Source: Streptomyces sp. NRRL B-24085 (GTDB lineage Bacteria > Actinomycetota > Actinomycetes > Streptomycetales > Streptomycetaceae). From it: DNA of 64,000 bases. A program made the position numbers and the translations under genes. The notes beneath the pieces were generated by a model. That model did not search any database. It had not been told where the DNA came from and saw only the letters and a program-made list of their open reading frames with translations. Below, piece after piece: positions 1-8,340 of the stretch. The DNA lies in contig NZ_LJBR01000040.1 of NCBI RefSeq assembly GCF_001282115.1, positions 62,001 through 126,000 on the forward strand. The letters run 5' to 3'. The number at the start of each line of letters is the position of its first letter. Within the stretch, counting starts at the first letter, position 1.

Positions 1-430
1 GTGTTCTTGCGAGCACTTGTGCCCCGGACCACGGCAACCGTCGGAGTGAGGCCAGCCAATTAACTATTCGCGTCTTTCAATCGGTGTTTAAAGCAAGCGC
101 CCTGATGGATCGTCATAAGGTTCTTTACAGGAGCTTCACAAATCCTGATGCAACCTTGACGAAGTGTGATGGAGGTCATGAGTGGGGTGTGCGAATTGCC
201 ACGCTATGCGTGGCTTTCCGTGCTCGACCTAGGGCTGGCTTCGTGTTTGCATGATGAAGAGGATGGTGATCGCCGGGGTGAGGGCTTCTCGCTCTGGGCG
301 TAAGTAAGCCACTTCACGGGGGAGTTGGAACGCGCGCGTCAGAGCGATGCCGATAAGGCGTTCCTGTGCCCCCGAAAAGGCGAGACCGGTGACGACCGTC
401 CGGTCTTCAATGACGAATTGGGGGATTGCA
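1..430. other. Leading non-coding stretch
   Basis: No convincing gene ends or begins here. Bases 50-180 are clearly richer in A/T than the rest of the window, which fits an upstream regulatory region for the exported protein that starts at 431. Open frames crossing 229-430 show no recognisable domain and conflict with the coding bias of the gene at 431. Confidence 0.4.
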
Positions 431-976
431 GTGAAGAAATACGGCAGAATGCCCGCGCGGTCGCAGCGCGGGAGGATTGTGCTGCGCGCACTGGGTGCGG
501 CCGCGGTCGGCGCCCTGGCATGGATCACGGCGACCACGGGCATTCCCGGCGGGTCCTCGCAGGAGGCGGGCCCCGCCGCACTGGTCGCGGGGGAGACCCC
601 CGGTTACGCGGTGGAGGACTTCAACTACCCGCTGGCGGACAAGATCCTGGCCGAGAAGAAGATCCTCCTCAAGCGCGGGGACGGGCACATCACCCTGGCT
701 GACTGTGCGAGCGGGACCGGTCTGCTGGAGATCATGGCCCGTGACAAAGCGGACAAGATCTGCTTCAAGGTGGTGGGCAGCTCCGGCTGGCTGACCCTGG
801 AGATCCCCGCGGTCTACGCGATCAAGGGCAACGACTACACGACGGCGGTCGACATGACCGTGGGCACCGAGGAGAAGTCGTTCGACGTCCTCAAGAACTC
901 CTGGACGCCGGTGGGCGAGGCCGCGGACCCGGAGGGCCGAGATCACATGCTCGTCGAGATCAGGTCCTCCAAGTAA
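431..976 (+). CDS. Exported protein of unknown function
   Basis: This 181-residue protein starts at a GTG preceded by a G-rich ribosome-binding sequence (GGGGG about 7 bases upstream). An upstream in-frame ATG at 347 is possible but would add 28 residues of non-signal-like sequence. The N-terminus has several Arg/Lys residues followed by a hydrophobic Ala/Val/Leu stretch (about residues 19-38), which suggests a Sec signal peptide or membrane anchor. The mature part is mixed in composition and has two cysteines (in ADCASG and KICFK) that could form a disulfide. I recognise no family. It sits just upstream of two trypsin-fold proteins in the same direction and may belong to the same secreted set. 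Confidence 0.72.
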   Translation: MKKYGRMPARSQRGRIVLRALGAAAVGALAWITATTGIPGGSSQEAGPAALVAGETPGYAVEDFNYPLADKILAEKKILLKRGDGHITLADCASGTGLLEIMARDKADKICFKVVGSSGWLTLEIPAVYAIKGNDYTTAVDMTVGTEEKSFDVLKNSWTPVGEAADPEGRDHMLVEIRSSK

Positions 977-1059
977 ACGCAGCCAACATTGTCATGCTCA
1001 CCGCAGCGCAGCCCGATGCCCACGGGCCGCGTGGCCCTCGTGTCTAGGAATCAACACTC

Positions 1060-2607
1060 ATGCACCTCTTCAGACGTCACCGTCTCTCCACGTTCGCCGC
1101 TGCCCTTCTCGCAGCCCCCCTCGTGCTGGGTGCCGTACCGGTCGCTACCGGCTCGGCTTCGGCGTTGGGTGGGGTCGATGCTCCGGCGGAGCTGACCTTT
1201 GTTGCGAAGGTCAATGTGGGTGAGCAGTCTGCCTGTACGGGCACTCTCGTCGACCCGCAGTGGGTTCTGACGGCGGCCAGTTGCTTTGCCGCGGATGGCA
1301 AGCTTTCCGCGGGTAAGCCCGCTGTCGCTACCACGGTCACGGTCGGCCGCACCGACCTGGCGCAGACCGGTGGGAGTGTTCAGCAGGCTCTTTGGCTTGT
1401 TCCGCACGCCGACCGTGACCTGGTCCTGGTCAGGCTGGCCGCCCGGGTCACCGATCCCGCCGTCAAGCCCGTGCGGCTGGCGACGACGCCGACTGTCGCG
1501 GGGGAGGAGTTGGTGCAGGCCGGGTTCGGGCGTACGAAGACCGAGTGGGTGCCCGACAAGCTGCACACCGGCACCTTCACCGTCGCCGCCACCACGAGCA
1601 CGACGGTGGACCTCAACGGCTCCGACACCGCGACCGTCTGCAAGGGCGACGCCGGCGGCCCGGCCCTGCGCACGGTCAACGGCATTACGGAGCTCGTCGC
1701 CGTCAACTCCCGCTCCTCGCAGGGCGGATGTCTCGGCATCGACCCCGCCGAGACCCGTACCGGCGCCGTAGACACCCGCGTCGACGACCTGGGCACCTGG
1801 GTCAAGGAAGTCTTCAGCCGAGAGAAGATCACACCGGCGGACATCGACGGTGACGCCAAGGACGACCTGGTCCTGCAGCGCATCGACGGTTCCGTCGTCG
1901 TCCACCGCAACCTCGGCAGCAGCTTCGGTGCCGGCACCGTCATGTCCGCCGGATGGAGCCGTTTCCTCACCGGTACGGACATGGGTCGTCTGTACTTCGC
2001 TGACATCACGGGCGATGGCAAGGCTGACCTCATCGTTCATGGCACTGATGGCAATATCGCCGTTCGTAAGAACATGGGCACGTATTTTGATGGTGGCACG
2101 CACTGGAGCGCAGGTTGGGGTCGTTTCGTCACCGGTACGGACATGGGTCGTCTGTACTTCGCTGACATCACGGGCGATGGCAAGGCTGACCTCATCGTTC
2201 ATGGCACTGATGGCAATATCGCCGTTCGTAAGAACATGGGCACGTATTTTGATGGTGGCACGCACTGGAGCGCAGGTTGGGGTCGTTTCGTCACCGGTAC
2301 GGACATGGGGCGTCTGTACTTCGCTGACATCACGGGCGATGGCAAGGCCGATCTCATCGTTCATGGCACTGATGGCAATGTCTCGGTCCGTAAGAACATG
2401 GGCACGTATTTTGATGGCGGCACGCACTGGAGCGCAGGTTGGGGCCGATTCGTCACCGGTACCGACATGGGCCGCCTCCGCTTCGGCGATGCCACCGGTG
2501 ACGGCAAGGCCGACCTGTTCGTCCACACGATCGGGGACGGCAAAGTCGCCGTCCGCAAGAACATGGGCACCTACTTCGACGGCGGAACCGTGATGATCAC
2601 CCTCTGA
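1060..2607 (+). CDS. Secreted trypsin-fold pseudoprotease with FG-GAP/VCBS repeats
   Basis: This 515-residue protein has a Sec signal peptide (basic MHLFRRHR, hydrophobic core to about residue 30, Ala-rich cleavage region near 35). An S1-type trypsin-like domain spans about 37-265, and FG-GAP/VCBS-like repeats follow from about 270 to the end. In the S1 domain the normal TAAHC motif reads TAASC (Ser74 in place of His) and the normal GDSGGP reads GDAGGP (Ala198 in place of the nucleophile). Asp120 is retained in a DLVLVRL context. Loss of both His and Ser implies no normal proteolysis, so a binding or scaffold role is inferred. The repeats contain DxTGDGKAD-type calcium-binding loops typical of a beta-propeller. 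The N-terminal domain is almost identical to that of the next gene. Confidence 0.88.
   Translation: MHLFRRHRLSTFAAALLAAPLVLGAVPVATGSASALGGVDAPAELTFVAKVNVGEQSACTGTLVDPQWVLTAASCFAADGKLSAGKPAVATTVTVGRTDLAQTGGSVQQALWLVPHADRDLVLVRLAARVTDPAVKPVRLATTPTVAGEELVQAGFGRTKTEWVPDKLHTGTFTVAATTSTTVDLNGSDTATVCKGDAGGPALRTVNGITELVAVNSRSSQGGCLGIDPAETRTGAVDTRVDDLGTWVKEVFSREKITPADIDGDAKDDLVLQRIDGSVVVHRNLGSSFGAGTVMSAGWSRFLTGTDMGRLYFADITGDGKADLIVHGTDGNIAVRKNMGTYFDGGTHWSAGWGRFVTGTDMGRLYFADITGDGKADLIVHGTDGNIAVRKNMGTYFDGGTHWSAGWGRFVTGTDMGRLYFADITGDGKADLIVHGTDGNVSVRKNMGTYFDGGTHWSAGWGRFVTGTDMGRLRFGDATGDGKADLFVHTIGDGKVAVRKNMGTYFDGGTVMITL
1978..2594 (+). repeat. 162-bp tandem coding repeats (FG-GAP blades)
   Basis: A 162-bp unit (54 codons) begins at 1978, 2140, 2302 and 2464. 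The first two copies are essentially identical, the third has a few changes and the fourth is clearly diverged. Each unit encodes one propeller blade with a TGDGKAD loop. The inner copies use more T at wobble positions than the flanking sequence. Confidence 0.9.
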
Positions 2608-2814
2608 CAAGAGCGATTCCTCTGGCGCCACGCCGGAGAAACCGGCCACGGCCGCAGCTGACCCTGCTCCGCCCCACCGCCTCACCGCCCTCTGCACCGG
2701 AACCGACGCTCGACGCCGGTTCGCCCCACATCGGCGTTCCGGTTCGGAGGGCGGTCGCGCTCATCGCAGTCACAACCAGCCGACGTCACACGACACTTCA
2801 CCCCAGGGACCCCC

Positions 2815-4683
2815 ATGACCGTAAAACGTTCCCGATTGATGTGGGCGACCAGTACCGCGGTCGTCCTCGCCACCTTGGCGACCACCACCACGGCCTCGGC
2901 GTTGGGTGGGGTCGATGCTCCGGCGGAGCTGACCTTTGTTGCGAAGGTCAATGTGGGTGAGCAGTCTGCTTGTACTGGCACTCTCGTCGACCCGCAGTGG
3001 GTTCTGACGGCGGCCAGTTGCTTTGCCGCGGACGGCAAGCTTTCCGCGGGTAGGCCCGCTGTCGCCACCACGGTCACGGTCGGTCGCACCGACCTGGCGC
3101 AGACCGGTGGGAGTGTTCAGCAGGCTCTTTGGCTTGTTCCGCACGCCGACCGTGACCTGGTCCTGGTCAGGCTGGCCGCCCGGGTCACCGATCCCGCGGT
3201 CAAGCCCGTGCGGCTGGCGACGACGCCGGCTGTCGCGGGGGAGGAGTTGGTGCAGGCCGGGTTCGGGCGTACGAAGACCGAGTGGGTGCCGGACAAGCTG
3301 CACACCGGCACGTTCACCGTCGCCGCGACCGCGGCCACGACGGTGGACCTCAACGGCTCTGACACCGCGACCGTCTGCAAGGGCGACGCCGGCGGCCCCG
3401 CCCTGCGCACCGTCAACGGCACCACCGAGCTCGTCGCCGTCAACTCCCGCTCCTGGCAGGGCGGATGCCTCGGCATCGACCCAGCCGAGACCCGTACCGG
3501 TGCCGTCGACACCCGCGTCGACGACCTGAGCAACTGGGTGGCCTCCACCGTCGCCGTCCCCCACGTCACTGACCACACCGGCGACGGCAAGTCCGACGTC
3601 GCGTACCTGTACAACTCCGGGGCCAACGCCGACGGCACCAACCACACGGCCTTGTGGTTGCAGACCTCCACCGGCAGCGGCTTCAACGCGCCGGCGAAGT
3701 CATGGGATTCCGGCACTGGTTCCTGGGACTGGAACCGCAGCAAGACGGTGTCCGGCGATTTCAACGGAGACGGTCTCGCCGACGTCGGCGTGCTCTACAA
3801 GTACGCCAACACCTCCGACGGGCGCGGACACACCGCGCTCTGGACCTTCACTTCCACCAGCAGCGGATTCAAAGCACCGGTCAAGGTGTGGGATTCCGGT
3901 GACGGTTCGTGGACTTGGGACAGTTCCGCTCCGGTGGCGGGTGACTTCAACGGTGATGGTCTCGGCGATGTTGGTGTGCTCTATAAGTACGCGAGCACTT
4001 CTGACGGGCGGGGGCACACTGCGTTGTGGACGTTCACCTCGACCGGTTCTGGCATGAGTGCGCCGGTGAGGAAGTGGGATTCTGGTGACGGTTCGTGGAC
4101 TTGGGACAGTTCCGCTCCGGTGGCGGGTGACTTCAACGGTGACGGTCTCGGTGACGTTGGTGTGCTCTATAAGTACGCGAGCACTTCTGACGGGCGCGGT
4201 CACACCGCGCTGTGGACCTTCACTTCCACTGGTTCTGGCATGAGTGCACCGGTGAGGAAGTGGGATTCCGGTGATGGTTCGTGGACTTGGGACAGTTCCG
4301 CTCCGGTGGCGGGTGACTTCAACGGTGACGGTCTCGGCGATGTTGGTGTCCTCTACAAGTACGCCAACACCTCCGACGGACGTGGTCACACCGCGCTGTG
4401 GACGTTCACCTCGACCGGTTCTGGCGTGAGTGCGCCGGTGAGGAAGTGGGACTCTGGCGACGGTTCGTGGACCTGGGACAATTCCGCCTTGATCGCGGGT
4501 GACTTCAATGGTGACGGCAAGTCCGACGTCGGCGCCTTCTACAAGTACGCCAACACCTCCGACGGACGCGGTCACTCGGCCTTGTGGACCTTCACCTCCA
4601 CCGGCACCGGCATCAACGCACCCGTCAAGGTCTGGGACTCCGGCACCGGATCCTGGACCTGGGACCGGACCAAGGTCGCCTGA
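2815..4683 (+). CDS. Secreted trypsin-fold pseudoprotease with a second FG-GAP repeat type
   Basis: This 622-residue protein has a signal peptide (basic MTVKRSR, hydrophobic to about residue 22, TASA-type cleavage near 29), an S1-like domain over about 30-245, and a long tail of five or more FG-GAP repeats. As in the preceding gene, the catalytic motifs are TAASC (Ser68 for His) and GDAGGP (Ala192 for Ser), with Asp114 kept. The tail differs entirely from the preceding gene: its units carry GDFNGDGLGDVGVLYKY. The shared N-terminal region is nearly identical at DNA level (about 1160-1800 against 2900-3540), pointing to recent duplication or gene conversion with exchange of the C-terminal module. 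Substrate or ligand is unknown. Confidence 0.88.
   Translation: MTVKRSRLMWATSTAVVLATLATTTTASALGGVDAPAELTFVAKVNVGEQSACTGTLVDPQWVLTAASCFAADGKLSAGRPAVATTVTVGRTDLAQTGGSVQQALWLVPHADRDLVLVRLAARVTDPAVKPVRLATTPAVAGEELVQAGFGRTKTEWVPDKLHTGTFTVAATAATTVDLNGSDTATVCKGDAGGPALRTVNGTTELVAVNSRSWQGGCLGIDPAETRTGAVDTRVDDLSNWVASTVAVPHVTDHTGDGKSDVAYLYNSGANADGTNHTALWLQTSTGSGFNAPAKSWDSGTGSWDWNRSKTVSGDFNGDGLADVGVLYKYANTSDGRGHTALWTFTSTSSGFKAPVKVWDSGDGSWTWDSSAPVAGDFNGDGLGDVGVLYKYASTSDGRGHTALWTFTSTGSGMSAPVRKWDSGDGSWTWDSSAPVAGDFNGDGLGDVGVLYKYASTSDGRGHTALWTFTSTGSGMSAPVRKWDSGDGSWTWDSSAPVAGDFNGDGLGDVGVLYKYANTSDGRGHTALWTFTSTGSGVSAPVRKWDSGDGSWTWDNSALIAGDFNGDGKSDVGAFYKYANTSDGRGHSALWTFTSTGTGINAPVKVWDSGTGSWTWDRTKVA
3754..4683 (+). 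repeat. 186-bp tandem coding repeats (FG-GAP blades)
   Basis: Units of 186 bp (62 codons), each opening with codons for GDFNGDG, start at 3754, 3940, 4126, 4312 and 4498. The middle three are nearly identical; the outer two are more diverged. Each encodes a calcium-loop-containing blade with a WDSGDGSWTWD segment. Confidence 0.9.
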
Positions 4684-4833
4684 CCACGCGTCAGATCGCA
4701 CCGGCATCGTGAAGACGTGGTCCCGCGCGGCCGGCGAGGCCTCAAGGGACGCCATACCGTGTGCCAGGGACCACGCCTCCACTGAACTCATCAACCACTG
4801 ACGGCACTGGAAGCCTGGAAGTCCGCGTCGCGG

Positions 4834-4864
4834 GGTGTGCGGCCGCCTCTCACGGCCGCACACC
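4834..4864. terminator. Bidirectional hairpin between convergent genes
   Basis: A perfect 12-bp inverted repeat, GGTGTGCGGCCG and its complement, flanks a 7-base loop. It lies between the end of the FG-GAP protein gene (4683) and the end of the convergent protease gene (4919). There is no T-run, which is common for Streptomyces terminators. Confidence 0.7.
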
Positions 4865-4918
4865 GCACACCAGGCTGCCAGGTCCGGCGGCACGACACCG
4901 AACCGCGCGCACGAGCAC

Positions 4919-6514
4919 TCAACGCTCGCGACCACCAAAGGTGCTGCCGTGGTGAGCAGGGCGGGAGGGCGCGCCGGTGAGGGTGCAACCCGGCCGGGAC
5001 AGGTCCAGTTGTGACCCCGCCGTAAGGCAGTCGCCGAGCATATGAACCTGCTGGCCGTAACTACGGCCCTGCACGGATGTTACGGCTCCACCCTGATCCA
5101 CCTCACAGGGGTTGTTGTCGGTGCACTGCTCACCGGACTCGTTATGGGTGTTGTGGATGCCCACGACCGTGCTGCCATCAGGGGCGAGCAGCGCCGAACC
5201 TGAGGTGCCGTGCCAGGGGGCGCAGCCCTCGCCGGTGGCATAACGGATCGAGTGTTCCTGCTGGTAGCCGCCCTCGCGCAGGTGCGCCACCACGGCTTCG
5301 GCGGTGCAGTCGAGCCGACCGCCGCTGTAGGCCAAGGTCAGCGGATCACCTGCGCGTACGGCGGTTGAGGTGAGCCGGAAGACCTTCGCACGCTCGGCCT
5401 TCAGCTGTGCGTAGGTCTTGTCCAGGCGGTAGAGGGCGATGTCGGTTCCGGTCATCGTCGCGTACACCAACCGATCGGCACGGGCGATGGTCCGGGGATA
5501 ACCCTGAGGATCGGCGATCGGCACCTCACGGTCGGCGGGCTGGTCCACCAACGCGCCACCAGGTGCGGGCAGTTGTCCCTGCACGCAGTGACCGTTGGTC
5601 AGCAGCAACGCCCGGTCCTGCGGCCGGGACACCGCCGTAGTGATCACTGAACCCACGCAGTTGCCCAGATCCGTGGCACCTTCCACGTTCGGGATCTGGT
5701 CGTCAGGGGGCACGTCGGTGCCGCTGATGATGCCGTTGATCCAGTCGGTGTGCCGGGTGACATCGGTGTAGAGCGTCTTGCCGCTCTCGTCGGGACCGCT
5801 GACCACGCCGGCCACCGCCCACCGGCCCCCTTGGCGGACCAGCGCCGGTCCTCCGGAGTCCATGTTCGACGCGGCGACACGGCCGTCGGCGCTGCCGACG
5901 CACAACTCTCCGACGGACGCGGCTGACGGACACGCCGAGATCGGCTGCACCACGGTGTCAGCCTCTCGCAACCGGGTGGGGAAACACGCCACGTTGCCGC
6001 TGTCCTCGCAGGTCATACCCCACCCCATGATGCGTACGGGTGTGCCGGCCGGCGGTGTGGCCGACGCGATCGGCACCGGCTTGGCCCGAACCGGACTCCG
6101 TAGGTGCATCAACGCCGCGTCCCTGCCCCAGAAGCCTCCTTCATCGCGGCTGGTCGCGAGCCGGTAGTAATGATCGACCGCGGCGACCTCACCTCCGGAC
6201 GCGGTGTCCAGGGACCCGACCCGAACCTTCCAGCCGCGTGGAACGCCCACCTTCGCGTTGGTCGGGTTCTTACCGGCACAGTGGCTGGCGGTCAGTACCC
6301 ATTGCGGTGCGAGGACCATCACTCCGCACCCGTGCCCGTCCGGACGCGGCGGCGCCGGGTAGGCAGGCTGGAACGAGCCCATGAACGAGTACGCCCGGGT
6401 TGACTCGGTGCCACCCACGATGGCCTGCGCCGACGGGGCAGCCATCAGGGCCGCGGTCAGCGCGACCCCCGTCGCCAGGGCGGCAGCCGCCCTCACACCG
6501 ATGCACTTGAGCAC
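4919..6514 (-). CDS. Secreted serine protease with two tandem trypsin-like domains
   Basis: This 531-residue protein starts at a GTG with AAGGGAG eight bases upstream; ATGs at 6532 and 6565 are alternatives. A Sec signal peptide covers about residues 1-31. Domain 1 begins IVGG, the classical mature N-terminus of trypsins, and has TASHC (His78), DAALMHL (Asp132) and MDSGGP (Ser220). Domain 2 (about 280-500) has its own apparent triad in TNGHC (His309), TDIALY (Asp358) and GTSGSAL (Ser438), resembling the glutamyl-endopeptidase branch more than trypsin. Both domains therefore look catalytically complete. Two protease domains in one chain is unusual; an evolved fusion is likely, and autocatalytic activation is possible but not shown. 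It converges on the two pseudoprotease genes. Confidence 0.88.
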   Translation of the reverse strand: MLKCIGVRAAAALATGVALTAALMAAPSAQAIVGGTESTRAYSFMGSFQPAYPAPPRPDGHGCGVMVLAPQWVLTASHCAGKNPTNAKVGVPRGWKVRVGSLDTASGGEVAAVDHYYRLATSRDEGGFWGRDAALMHLRSPVRAKPVPIASATPPAGTPVRIMGWGMTCEDSGNVACFPTRLREADTVVQPISACPSAASVGELCVGSADGRVAASNMDSGGPALVRQGGRWAVAGVVSGPDESGKTLYTDVTRHTDWINGIISGTDVPPDDQIPNVEGATDLGNCVGSVITTAVSRPQDRALLLTNGHCVQGQLPAPGGALVDQPADREVPIADPQGYPRTIARADRLVYATMTGTDIALYRLDKTYAQLKAERAKVFRLTSTAVRAGDPLTLAYSGGRLDCTAEAVVAHLREGGYQQEHSIRYATGEGCAPWHGTSGSALLAPDGSTVVGIHNTHNESGEQCTDNNPCEVDQGGAVTSVQGRSYGQQVHMLGDCLTAGSQLDLSRPGCTLTGAPSRPAHHGSTFGGRER

Positions 6515-7020
6515 GCGTGCAACTCCCTTCATTTGCCGCCGGTTACCGCGCCGACGGGCCTGCACGGAGTGGCAGCACCGGGCCGCCCCCGTCCGGCCTC
6601 GATCTTCGGCCGAGCACTCTTCCGGTCGGCGTCATCCGCGTACCAGGCACACCTCGACAAGGGCTCGGTCGTGTATCAGCGGAACCTCACTCCAGAAATC
6701 GAGACTCGGAGCGGTGGTCAAGTCGGTCACTGAGGGTGCTCAGGGCCCACACCGAGACGCTGCGGGAACAGGTGAACCACCCAAGTTGGCTCGCGCCATG
6801 CGGACCAACGGGCTCGTCGTCCTGCACCTGCGCAGCAGAGGCATCGAACCTCGAACGGCGCCGTCATGAAGGCCACCGACCCCTGGCGGTGGTCGAGCGA
6901 ACCCGCGGCCGTCTCGACGCAGCCATGGCGCACACCAAACACAGTTCGCGCTCCAATAGGCATCACGTGATCACCGGCTCGCTGTGGAGAACGACGCAGT
7001 CCTGAGGCTGACTTGAGCGG
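6515..7020. other. Intergenic stretch, no supported gene
   Basis: This region lies between the divergently placed protease gene and the small membrane-protein gene at 7021. Several open frames cross it, but none has a recognisable domain or a convincing ribosome-binding site. It presumably carries the promoter of the protease on the minus strand. Confidence 0.4.
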
Positions 7021-7488
7021 GTGAATCAGCTCTGGGCGTCGTTGATCGGTGTCGTACTCGGCGGGAGCATGTCCTACCTGGCCCAGTTCACCACCGCACG
7101 CCAGGCTGCCCGCACCGAGGACAAGCGCCAGGCCACGCAACTGGCCGAGGCCCGTCGTGCCGAACGACTCGATGTCATAAGGGAATTCATCCGGCTCACT
7201 CAGCAAGGCATACGTCTCGCCGAGGACCGTTACGAGGCATCGGGCTGGTCCTCCGGCGGCACACCGGAGTGGCTCACTGCCGCGCGGGCCCTCATCGAAC
7301 GCCTCTGGATCTGCGAGCGGATGATCCTGGTCCTCACCGGCCCGGAGCTCCACCAGCTCGCCTGGAACTACGCGAGCGCGGTGAACCACGTCTTGTGGGA
7401 GGACCTCGGCGGACCCGACGCAGCGTGGGACCACCTGCGCGGTCCCATGAACGTCTTCCTCAACGCCGCTCACGGGAAGCTGGGCTGA
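7021..7488 (+). CDS. Small protein with one N-terminal membrane segment
   Basis: This 155-residue protein starts at GTG. Residues about 5-22 form a hydrophobic, Gly-rich segment, followed by a strongly charged helical region (about 25-60, rich in Ala, Arg, Glu and Gln) likely to be coiled coil. The C-terminal half is alpha-helical and Trp-containing. The layout resembles small actinobacterial membrane-anchored proteins of unknown function. Coding bias is good but no family is recognised. No partner gene is adjacent. Confidence 0.65.
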   Translation: MNQLWASLIGVVLGGSMSYLAQFTTARQAARTEDKRQATQLAEARRAERLDVIREFIRLTQQGIRLAEDRYEASGWSSGGTPEWLTAARALIERLWICERMILVLTGPELHQLAWNYASAVNHVLWEDLGGPDAAWDHLRGPMNVFLNAAHGKLG

Positions 7489-8162
7489 CCCGGCCCCGAA
7501 GCCGTGCCGGCCTCCGCCTCATCCCACATACTCAACCGTCGGCAGCTCGAGCTGCCCGAGCCCTCACCAAACCCGGGCACACTCCAAGAACGACGGAGCC
7601 TTGGGGGCAACGTCGTACATGCGGGTCCAGTCACAGGAAGGCCTCGGGGGATCAGCCAAGACGCCCTCGGGACGGGTCAACCGGCCCTCCGGGACTATCG
7701 CTCGCAGCACGGCATTGGCGGTGTGTGCGGAGGGGGGAGAGACGCGAAAGCGGGTCGTCGTCGCGCCGACCGGCCGACCGGAGGGCGACACGCTGGTCCG
7801 GCGGGGCTCCCGGATCGCCGCCCGGTCGGCTGGCGGCGATCTGCTGGTCCGGCTGACCTGCGAGAGCCACAGCCTGGGCCGTCCCGTCGCCGCGTACGTG
7901 CGCGAGGTCGCCACACCGGAACACGGCCACCCAGGTCGCCGTCCTGTGGCGCAGTCGTCGCCCACGCGGTGCGCAGAGAGATGGACACCGTGATCTGCGG
8001 CTGCGTTTCCGGCTGCTGTGACCCGCGCCTCCTACGGCGTCAGGGTCCCGTCAAAGGTGCGGGGGCCGCCGTAAGAGAGGCGTCAACGCCTGCGGAATCC
8101 GGCCAGAAGGGCGGTTTCCTCTAATCGTCCGTTCCACCCGAACCTCACTACAGGAGTTCGCG
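7489..8162. other. Non-coding stretch upstream of the kdp operon
   Basis: No intact gene is supported here. The stretch contains a short region with kdpD-like coding (see 7748-7855) and presumably the kdp promoter near 8050-8150. The AGGAG ribosome-binding site for the first small gene is at about 8151-8156. Confidence 0.5.
7748..7855 (+). pseudogene. Fragment of a kdpD-like gene (universal-stress-like region)
   Basis: About 36 codons read RVVVAPTGRPEGDTLVRR and continue to AARSAGGDLLVRL. They align in order with the intact KdpD in this window (IVVGLTGGPEGRTLIRR followed by LAEKGAGGEVLAVY, near 14320-14425). The open frame extends 50 codons upstream without KdpD similarity and degenerates downstream. 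It is best read as a remnant of a second kdpD or of a KdpD-like USP-domain protein, in the same orientation as the kdp operon. The similarity was found by eye only. Confidence 0.6.
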
Positions 8163-8246
8163 ATGGCCGATCTGGCCTTCGTCGTCACCACAGTCGCGGT
8201 GTTCGCGCTGGTGGCCCTCGTCGCCAAGGGGGTGACGAAGCTGTGA
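8163..8246 (+). CDS. 27-aa membrane peptide at the head of the kdp operon
   Basis: An ATG preceded by AGGAG opens a frame for a 27-residue peptide that is one hydrophobic helix ([20 protein letters not shown]) with a basic tail (KGVTKL). Its stop overlaps the GTG start of kdpF, so the two are translationally coupled. By position and size it could be a KdpF-like accessory peptide, but it lacks the KdpF ending (FPERF) seen in the next frame. Function is unknown; coupling and the good ribosome-binding site support expression. Confidence 0.7.
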   Translation: MADLAFVVTTVAVFALVALVAKGVTKL

Positions 8247-8332
8247 CCGCCGAAAACGTCGTCGGCCTGATCGTGGCTGTCGCCCTGCTGGGCTATCTCG
8301 TCCTCGCCCTGATCTTCCCGGAGAGGTTCTGA
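8243..8332 (+). CDS. kdpF: K+-transporting ATPase subunit KdpF
   Basis: This 29-residue single-helix protein starts at a GTG overlapping the preceding stop. It has the KdpF layout: a short polar start, a helix ([20 protein letters not shown]) and a PERF end. KdpF is a small lipid-like stabilising subunit of the KdpFABC complex in the cytoplasmic membrane. kdpA begins nine bases after its stop. Confidence 0.9.
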   Translation: MTAENVVGLIVAVALLGYLVLALIFPERF

Positions 8333-8340
8333 GACACAGC

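Noticed and set aside
229-543. Minus-strand frame of 104 residues at the left end
   Set aside because: It overlaps the exported-protein gene, has no ribosome-binding site and matches no family I know.
1051-2697. Long minus-strand frame opposite the first FG-GAP gene
   Set aside because: Its translation is low-complexity Gly/Val/Arg-rich and mirrors the repeats of the real gene, as expected for an antisense shadow in GC-rich DNA.
6825-6860. tRNA-like T-arm (GGTTCGATGCC) on the minus strand
   Set aside because: The neighbouring sequence cannot form the acceptor, D and anticodon stems, so this is not a tRNA gene; an attachment-site remnant is not supported either.
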